A stretch of 17,443 nt of DNA from an uncultured Propionivibrio sp. (GTDB lineage: Bacteria; Pseudomonadota; Gammaproteobacteria; Burkholderiales; Rhodocyclaceae), in NCBI GenBank assembly GCA_938040985.1, contig CALHZD010000119.1, forward strand, positions 1 through 17,443. Direction: 5' to 3'. Position 1 is the stretch's first letter. Each line of letters starts with the position of its first letter. Below, piece after piece: positions 1 through 4,704 of the stretch. The position numbers and the translations under genes are program-made. The notes below the pieces were generated by a model, which saw only the letters and a program-made list of their open reading frames with translations, was not told the DNA's origin and did no database searches.

Positions 1-624
1 CTGCCACAGTCCGTCGCGCGCGACCGTGGCGGCGACGCGCGGAGCTTGCGCGTCACGCGGCATGTTGCCTCGTCGCGGCGCGGCCCGCTCCGGCTGCCTG
101 CCCCCATCAGCCACCCCAGCCAAACGCCCCGCTTCCGCGCGGGCACGCTTGAGCGTATCGGCCACCGGCAGGGCAAGCAAGCCGCCGACCGGATCGTCCG
201 CCAGCGCATTCAGCAGCGCATCCAGCAAAGCCGGCGACAAACAGGGGCGCGCCGCATCATGGACGAGCACCCAATCATCCTCCGTCAGTTCGCCGGCCAT
301 CGCGGCCAGACCGTTAACAACGCTTTCCGCGCGCGTCACGCCGCCGCAAAACACCGGCCGCAAAGCATCGCCCAGCGGCGACCAGTCATAACCGGCCCAC
401 CCGGCGTCCCCCGCGGAAAGTACAACATAGACCTGCGCAATTCGCGTATGGCGGCACAGTACCGACAACGCGTGCCAAATCATCGGCCGACCGGCCAGCG
501 GCAGATATTGCTTAGGGATTGGCGAGCCGAGACGGGCGCCGCTTCCGGCTGCGGGCACGAGAGCGAAGCAGCGCGGCAATGCGTCGGGATGCGGGGAAGA
601 TGGCGGGCAAGACATGGCCGCCAT
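1..624 (-). CDS. ispD: 2-C-methyl-D-erythritol 4-phosphate cytidylyltransferase IspD (3' end outside window)
   Basis: IspD transfers CMP from CTP to methylerythritol 4-phosphate in the cytosolic non-mevalonate isoprenoid pathway. The reverse-strand frame is open for 208 codons up to the window edge. It begins MAAMSCPPS and soon shows the nucleotide-binding loop ALVPAAGSGARLGSPIPKQY, then GRPMIWHAL, then VLVHDAARPCLS, and ends at VAATVARDGLWQ. All of these are IspD family signatures. Roughly the last third of the enzyme lies beyond the edge. Two in-frame ATGs (at 624 and 615) could serve as the start; neither has a clear Shine-Dalgarno, and I use the longer. One oddity is a stretch of about 30 extra residues rich in Arg, Gly and Ala between VADTLKRA and VAATVARDG, where E. 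coli IspD has only a short connection. The gene is divergent from thiD. Identity is secure; the exact start is not. Confidence 0.93.
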   Translation of the reverse strand, partial: MAAMSCPPSSPHPDALPRCFALVPAAGSGARLGSPIPKQYLPLAGRPMIWHALSVLCRHTRIAQVYVVLSAGDAGWAGYDWSPLGDALRPVFCGGVTRAESVVNGLAAMAGELTEDDWVLVHDAARPCLSPALLDALLNALADDPVGGLLALPVADTLKRARAEAGRLAGVADGGRQPERAAPRRGNMPRDAQAPRVAATVARDGLWQ

Positions 625-648
625 TCTAGCGGAAAGAAAATCGGCTCA

Positions 649-845
649 CTGTCCCCGGTGAAATAACGCTCCGGGCGCCCTTCTGAAATAGCGGCTTAAC
701 TTTGCCAAAAGACAAGGCGACAAGCCGCTGACAGTACACCTCGTACGGCAAGGCTAGATCAACACAGCAACGCCATATTTTGGCAAAGGAAGACGCTATT
801 ACTCAGAGGAGATACCGCAAATAAAGGATCTCCGGGCAGGCGTTC
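649..845 (-). repeat. Decayed inverted-orientation copy of the local hairpin repeat, split by a MITE-like element
   Basis: Read on the minus strand, 801-845 contains CGCCTGCCCG followed by CCTTTATTTGCGG, and 649-686 contains GGGCGCCCGG followed by TTATTTCACCGGGG. Both pieces follow the layout of consecutive units in arrays A-D (GCGCCTGCCCGC..., then CCCTTTATTTACGCGGG), but with many substitutions. The MITE-like element at 687-800 lies exactly between them. The match was made by eye and is imperfect, so the assignment is tentative. Confidence 0.4.
687..800. mobile_element. MITE-like element with terminal inverted repeats
   Basis: The 114-bp segment starts AATAGCGGCTTAACTTTGCC and ends with the near-complement GGCAAAGGAAGACGCTATT. 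The arms pair over AATAGCG and CTTTGCCAAAA, with a few mismatches between those blocks. The interior carries GACAAGGCGACAAGCCGC and GACAGTACACCTCGTACGG. From memory this resembles the core of short palindromic elements scattered in Neisseriaceae and other betaproteobacteria, but I could not search. It has no coding capacity. I see no clean target-site duplication; the flanks read TTCTGA and ACTCAGA, which extends the dyad rather than giving a direct repeat. It lies about 60 bp upstream of ispD and could affect its promoter. Confidence 0.6.
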
Positions 846-1058
846 AAAAAACGAAGGCAACGCACATTCGCACAGGGCAAGCTATTTTGCGGGCAAGCTG
901 ATAGCATGGCGAGCAACCCAAAGCAGGTGGTTTCGGTCGCTAAACGGCGCCGGCTTGGTCGAATGGGAAACATCGGGCGCAAGATTGATGGCGCCTTTAC
1001 CAGTCGTTTTGGTGGTTTTCCGCACGCGGGTATCCCGCTTTAACAGAGGAGTTCCGAG
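846..1058 (+). other. Intergenic leader of thiD with a short GC hairpin
   Basis: No gene is visible here. A hairpin GCGGG-TAT-CCCGC followed by TTT lies at 1026-1041, just ahead of the thiD ribosome binding site (GAGGAG, about 9 nt before the ATG). It could be a weak attenuator or chance. I looked for the conserved TPP-riboswitch (Thi-box) core and did not find it. Confidence 0.35.
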
Positions 1059-1880
1059 ATGACACGCATTCCCATGGCGCTCACCATTGCCGGCTCGGAC
1101 AGCGGCGGTGGCGCAGGCATACAGGCTGATCTGAAAACCTTCCAGATGCGCGGCGTTTATGGCATGAGTGTGATCACAGCCATCACAGCGCAAAATACGC
1201 GCGGCGTTTTCGATATCCACACCGTTCCGCAATCTACCGTGCGCGCCCAGATTCAGGCGATTGCGGAAGACCTCCCGCCCACCGCATTGAAAATCGGCAT
1301 GCTCAGCACGGCGGACATCATCGAATGCGTGGCCGCCTGCCTGCAAACACACCGCCTCGGCCCGCTGGTACTCGATCCGGTGATGATCGCCAAAGGCGGC
1401 GCACCGCTCTTGCAGCAAAACGCCATCGCTGCCTTGATTGCCTGCCTGCTGCCGCAAGCCGACATCATCACGCCGAACCTGCCCGAGGCCGAAGCGCTCA
1501 CCGGCATTCCGATTACCGACGATGCCAGCGCCGCCGAGGCTGCCGCACGTCTGCAAGCACTCGGCGCCAAAAGCATCGTCATCAAAGGCGGACACAGCGG
1601 CAATTCGCAGGATGCCGTCTGCCGCGACCGGGTATTCCTGCCTGACCGCACTTTTGTGCTCGAATGCCCGCGCTTTGACACGCCGCACACGCATGGCACG
1701 GGCTGCACCTTCTCCGCCTGCATCACGGCGGAACTGGCCAAAGGACATAGCATGGAAGCGGCCATCCGGTCGGCCAAAGCATTTATTACCGCCGCCATCT
1801 CGCACCCGCTCAACATCGGCTCAGGACACGGCCCGGTCAACCACTGGGCATGCCAGACAAACGGCCCCGTCCTTGGCTGA
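1059..1880 (+). CDS. thiD: Bifunctional hydroxymethylpyrimidine kinase / phosphomethylpyrimidine kinase ThiD
   Basis: ThiD phosphorylates HMP and then HMP-phosphate to HMP-PP, the pyrimidine half of thiamine, in the cytosol. The 273-residue product is the usual length and opens with the family signature LTIAGSDSGGGAGIQADLKT (residues 8-27). It continues with ITAITAQNTRGV, KIGMLST (78-84), VLDPVMIAKGG (104-114), ITPNLPEAEAL and VIKGGH. The anion-hole motif HGTGCTFSAC (212-221) carries the catalytic cysteine at 216, and the C-terminus has GSGHGPVNH. The ATG has a good ribosome site (GAGGAG). The gene stands alone, divergent from ispD, with no other thi genes in the window and no TPP riboswitch seen. 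The downstream MFS gene is 338 bp away, so co-transcription is uncertain. Confidence 0.96.
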   Translation: MTRIPMALTIAGSDSGGGAGIQADLKTFQMRGVYGMSVITAITAQNTRGVFDIHTVPQSTVRAQIQAIAEDLPPTALKIGMLSTADIIECVAACLQTHRLGPLVLDPVMIAKGGAPLLQQNAIAALIACLLPQADIITPNLPEAEALTGIPITDDASAAEAAARLQALGAKSIVIKGGHSGNSQDAVCRDRVFLPDRTFVLECPRFDTPHTHGTGCTFSACITAELAKGHSMEAAIRSAKAFITAAISHPLNIGSGHGPVNHWACQTNGPVLG

Positions 1881-2218
1881 CGTCGAAGAGAAAAATACCG
1901 GCCACGAACGGCAGACGAATGCATGCGGGTGTGCCCCGGCAAGCGGCACAGATAGTGAAAACGCGCTCCACAAAATCAGGGGCGCCCTGGCTTAGGGCTG
2001 CCATCTGGCACTGATGCGGAATGGATGCTTGTTCAGCGCAGACCGCACGGGCAGTCTGGTAGTATCAAAGCCGCCATAAAACAGCGTGCCGGCCAGCCCG
2101 GCCTGTGCGTATCATTCGCAGACCGCCACACCTTCTAATTTCACAGCGCAGCCCTAAAATCCGCGGGCAAGACATTGCCCGACATTTTTCGACGGAAGCA
2201 TGCTGACCGCCCCTTACG
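1881..2218 (+). other. Intergenic region with a hairpin before the MFS gene
   Basis: No coding region stands out over these 338 bp. A hairpin GGGCAA-GACA-TTGCCC at 2165-2180 is followed by GACATTTTT, which looks like a weak intrinsic terminator or attenuator about 38 bp before the MFS start. It may end thiD transcription or modulate the transporter. No strong promoter could be assigned. Confidence 0.35.
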
Positions 2219-3544
2219 ATGACCGCTCCTTCTCCCCCCGACCCTGCTTCTGAGCCGGTTGCTCCCCCCGCGCCAAATGCCGCACAAACAGGCTCGGCGC
2301 CTGTTTCGTCTGCGGTGGCGATTTCGTTGCCGCTGCTGATCGGTGCGGTGGTGATTCTGGCCCTGAATCTGCGTACTCCGCTGGTGGCGGTGGGGCCGGT
2401 TGTCGGCATGATTCGGGAAGATTTGGGCGTTTCAGGATCGTTTGTCGGCCTCGTCACCGCTTTGCCGATGCTGGCGTTCGCCCTGTTTTCTCCGCTGGCG
2501 GCACGGCTCGCCCGCCTTTGGGGCATCGAAAACGTATTGATCGGCTCATCGATACTGCTGGCGATCGGCATCGCCGTGCGTTCGGCCTTTCCTTCCGCCG
2601 CACTGCTCGTGGCCGGGACAGTCATTCTCTCGGCGGCGATTGCCATGGGTAATGTGCTATTGCCGGCGCTGGCCAAGCGCAGCCTGCCTCACCGCGTCGG
2701 GCTGATTATCGGCGCCATGACGTTCACCATGTCGCTGTCGGCGGCCGTTGCCGCGGCCGTCGCCGTACCATTGGCGCACTGGCTAAACTGGCGCTGGTCG
2801 CTGGGCGTCTGGATCGCGACCGCCCTGCTCGCCCTGCCGGTATGGCTGTATCTGCAGCGGCAGACGCCGCCGGCGCCCCCCGAATCGCCCGCCTATGGGC
2901 AAAATCACGTGCAGACACCCCATGCGGCGAGCGGCCTGAACGTCTGGACCTCGCCTGCGGCCTGGTGCATCAGCGCCATGATGGGCGTGCAGTCACTCAT
3001 GTTTTACGCGATGGCGAATTTTTTACCCTCCGTACTGGCGGAAAAAGGCATGAGTGCGCTGGAAGCCGGTGCATACGGCTCGCTGTTCCAGGCCGTATCG
3101 CTGCTCGGCGTACTGGGCGCCTCGGCCCTCTTTGCACGCAGCCGCCACAAGCAGGCACTGGGGCTGGGCACGGCGCTGATGCTGGTTGCGGGCATCGGCG
3201 GCATCTGGCTCGGCGGCCTGGGGACGATGTGGCTGTGGGTGACGTGCGTAGGCATCAGCGGGTCGGCGCTATTTTCCGTTTCATTGATGCTGTTCGCCCT
3301 CCGTACCGACTCACCGCAGGAAGCGGCCGCCTTATCCGGCATGGCGCAGTCAGTGGGGTACACAATCGCAATCTTCGGCCCGCTGGGCATGGGCATGCTC
3401 TATGACGGGTTCGGCTCGTGGCGGATACCCATGGGCGTTCTCACGGCGATGATGGTCGGCGAATGTGCGCTGGCCTGGGCTGCAACCCGCGCCGAAACGC
3501 TGTCGCAATGCGCGCAAGCGGCGGAGAAACGCCGGCGATTTTAG
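2219..3544 (+). CDS. CynX/NimT-family MFS transporter
   Basis: The 441-residue protein has the hydrophobic profile of a 12-helix major facilitator in the inner membrane. A Pro/Ala-rich N-terminal tail of about 33 residues precedes the first helix. The sequence LALNLRTPLVAVGPVVG (residues 48-63) matches the hallmark of the CynX/NimT (YeaN) group, whose members include a cyanate-linked permease and a nitroimidazole exporter. The family pattern continues with LPHRVGLIIGAMT and, in the second half, MFYAMANFLPSVL and SLLGVLGAS. A hydrophilic loop around residues 215-245 separates the two six-helix halves. The start has no convincing ribosome site, but an in-frame stop lies just upstream (2204-2206), so the protein cannot begin much earlier; a later start near the first helix is possible. 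Substrate is unknown: cyn genes such as cyanase are not seen nearby. Repeat array A follows the stop closely. Confidence 0.85.
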   Translation: MTAPSPPDPASEPVAPPAPNAAQTGSAPVSSAVAISLPLLIGAVVILALNLRTPLVAVGPVVGMIREDLGVSGSFVGLVTALPMLAFALFSPLAARLARLWGIENVLIGSSILLAIGIAVRSAFPSAALLVAGTVILSAAIAMGNVLLPALAKRSLPHRVGLIIGAMTFTMSLSAAVAAAVAVPLAHWLNWRWSLGVWIATALLALPVWLYLQRQTPPAPPESPAYGQNHVQTPHAASGLNVWTSPAAWCISAMMGVQSLMFYAMANFLPSVLAEKGMSALEAGAYGSLFQAVSLLGVLGASALFARSRHKQALGLGTALMLVAGIGGIWLGGLGTMWLWVTCVGISGSALFSVSLMLFALRTDSPQEAAALSGMAQSVGYTIAIFGPLGMGMLYDGFGSWRIPMGVLTAMMVGECALAWAATRAETLSQCAQAAEKRRRF

Positions 3545-3558
3545 AAGCCGTCCGGAGC

Positions 3559-3718
3559 TCCTTTATCCACGTGGATTTCCGGGGGAACGCCCTGAAGCCC
3601 TTATAAACAGGGCATCTCCAAGCGCCCTGCCCGCTAGCCCTTTATCTACGCGGGTTTCAGAGGCGCCTGCCGGCAAACGCCCTGTTTACGCGGGCTCCAG
3701 AGGAGGCGCCCGCCGGCG
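3559..3718 (+). repeat. Tandem hairpin repeat array A
   Basis: The array has four contiguous units of about 40-42 bp at 3559-3597 (degenerate), 3598-3637, 3638-3679 and 3680-3718. Each starts with CC(C) plus a TTTA-type block, for example CCCTTTATCTACGCGGG, and most end with a CCTGCCCGC-type block followed by AAACG or TAG. GGGCA...TGCCC or GCGGG...CCCGC arms inside the units can pair, so each can form a hairpin. The array lies between the 3' end of the MFS gene and the converging 3' end of the truncated DUF3567 copy. It differs from array C at under ten positions over the three main units, by eye. Confidence 0.8.
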
Positions 3719-3730
3719 ATGCTCCGCCAT

Positions 3731-3832
3731 TTAGTGAATCACAATCGGCCGCGCCGCACCGGCGCAGAAATCATCGAGCAGCGCATCAATCGACTCCTGG
3801 CTGCGCTCGGCGTCGGGAACATAGGCCAACAT
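3731..3832 (-). pseudogene. Truncated second copy of the DUF3567 gene (3' end only)
   Basis: The segment 3721-3819 matches 3998-4096, the 3' end of the intact DUF3567 gene, with an offset of 277 bp and about eight substitutions. On the minus strand it reads MLAYVPDAERSQESIDA and so on to ARPIVIH followed by TAA, so the last 28 or so residues of the family are kept. The N-terminal two thirds are replaced by about 37 unrelated bases (3820-3856). An ATG at 3832 would give a 33-residue peptide but has no ribosome site. Within the shared coding part nearly all substitutions are synonymous, including the stop (TAA against TGA). That suggests it once belonged to a functional paralogue. Confidence 0.75.
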
Positions 3833-3856
3833 AAAGCGCGATCTACTGCATGCCGC

Positions 3857-3995
3857 GCGGCGCCTGCCCGCAAATCCTTATAAACAGGGCATCTCCGGAT
3901 ACACTGCCCGCCAGCCCTTTATTTACGCGGGTTTCCGAGGCGACTGCCCGCAAACGCCCTGTTTACACGGGCTCCGGAGGAGGCGCCCAACGGCG
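3857..3995 (+). repeat. Tandem hairpin repeat array B
   Basis: A partial unit (3857-3875, GGCGCCTGCCCGCAAAT) is followed by three full units at 3876-3914, 3915-3956 and 3957-3995. They contain CCTTATAAACAGGGC, CCCTTTATTTACGCGGG and CCCTGTTTACACGGGC. The array ends about a dozen bases past the stop of the intact DUF3567 gene, in the position a REP element would take. Array A plus the truncated gene and array B plus the intact gene together form a direct segmental duplication. Confidence 0.8.
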
Positions 3996-4007
3996 ACGCC
4001 CCGCCGT

Positions 4008-4241
4008 TCAGTGAATCGCAATCGGCCGCGCCGCGCCGGCGCAGAAATCATCGAGTAGCGCATCAATCGACTCCTGACTGCGCTCGGCGTCGGGAATATT
4101 GTCGATGGCCGAACGCAGCCCCATGGCCACCGAACCTTGCACGAACAGGCTGCGGCTGGACTGTTTGTCGACCAGCTCGAAAGCCTGCCGCGTCGGATAA
4201 GCGACGATGGCATAGTTTTCGCTGTTATAGACAATATCCAT
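4008..4241 (-). CDS. DUF3567 family small protein
   Basis: This gene encodes a 77-residue acidic protein starting MDIVYNSENYAIVAYPT, with FELVDKQSSRSLFVQGSVA in the middle and ARPIAIH at the end. The opening V/LYNSE-type motif, the central EIVDK-like block and the C-terminal PxxxH match my recollection of DUF3567, a short protein common in Burkholderiales with no known function. There is no signal peptide or membrane segment, so it is presumably cytosolic. The start is well supported: AAAGGAG at 4247-4253 sits 5 nt before the ATG. A promoter at 4296-4323 fits a 5' leader of about 50 nt. The gene is flanked by repeat arrays B and C, and a truncated copy lies 277 bp away. Being a real gene is near certain; the family name is likely. 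Confidence 0.82.
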   Translation of the reverse strand: MDIVYNSENYAIVAYPTRQAFELVDKQSSRSLFVQGSVAMGLRSAIDNIPDAERSQESIDALLDDFCAGAARPIAIH

Positions 4242-4295
4242 GATGACTCCTTTCCGCCCAATCGCGCCGTGCGGGGGACCGCCCAGCAGGAAAAG

Positions 4296-4323
4296 AAGAT
4301 AGGGGCGTTTCTTGCAGTTTCAA
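4296..4323 (-). promoter_or_regulatory. Sigma-70-type promoter of the DUF3567 gene
   Basis: On the minus strand TTGAAA (4318-4323) and TATCTT (4296-4301) are separated by 16 bp. This is a good match to -35 and -10 boxes. Transcription would start near 4289, about 48 nt before the ATG. Confidence 0.5.
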
Positions 4324-4540
4324 GCCCGCCGCCCCGCCCGCTGATGCCGCTTCACGCGAGATCAGACCGGCCGGCAGCTCCCCGGTCGATGCACGCAGTT
4401 ATCTTCATACCACACATCCGGATTCGGCTTAACAGACAAAACAGGCGTTTGGGCGCGCCATAGGCAAAATGGATACGGTCGGCAGGGCGGTGATGGCAAA
4501 TTCTGCGCCGCGCGCCGGCGGCATGAGAGGCGTCCAGAGA

Positions 4541-4658
4541 CCCTTATAAACAGGGCATCTCCGGGCACCCTGCCCGCCAGCCCTTTATTTACGCGGGTTT
4601 CCGAGGCGCCTGCCCGCAAACGCCCTGTTTACGCGGGCTCCGGAGGAGGCGCCCGCCC
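4541..4658 (+). repeat. Tandem hairpin repeat array C
   Basis: Three units lie at 4541-4580, 4581-4622 and 4623-4658. This is the cleanest copy of the family, with CCCTTATAAACAGGGC, CCCTTTATTTACGCGGG and CCCTGTTTACGCGGGC as unit starts. The third unit has arms GCGGGC...GCCCGC around CTCCGGAG. It sits 47 bp past the stop of the calcium ATPase and upstream of the DUF3567 promoter, so it could protect the 3' end of the ATPase mRNA or help end its transcription. The region 4324-4540 between promoter and array shows no credible gene. Confidence 0.82.
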
Positions 4659-4704
4659 GGAAATGTCCGGCCTTGCCCGCCGGGCGCCGCCAACCGCCGC
4701 CGCA

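Noticed and set aside
860..1058. TPP riboswitch upstream of thiD
   Set aside because: The conserved Thi-box core is not present; only a short 5-bp GC hairpin is seen.
882..1805. Long minus-strand open frame opposite thiD
   Set aside because: It is antisense to a clear ThiD, has a low-complexity Arg/Gly/His composition and no recognisable domain.
3559..3995. CRISPR-like array
   Set aside because: Units are contiguous and differ in sequence, with no constant repeat separated by unique spacers, and no cas genes are present.
4362..4619. 85-codon minus-strand frame between the DUF3567 gene and array C
   Set aside because: It runs into the repeat array, has no ribosome site and shows no recognisable content.
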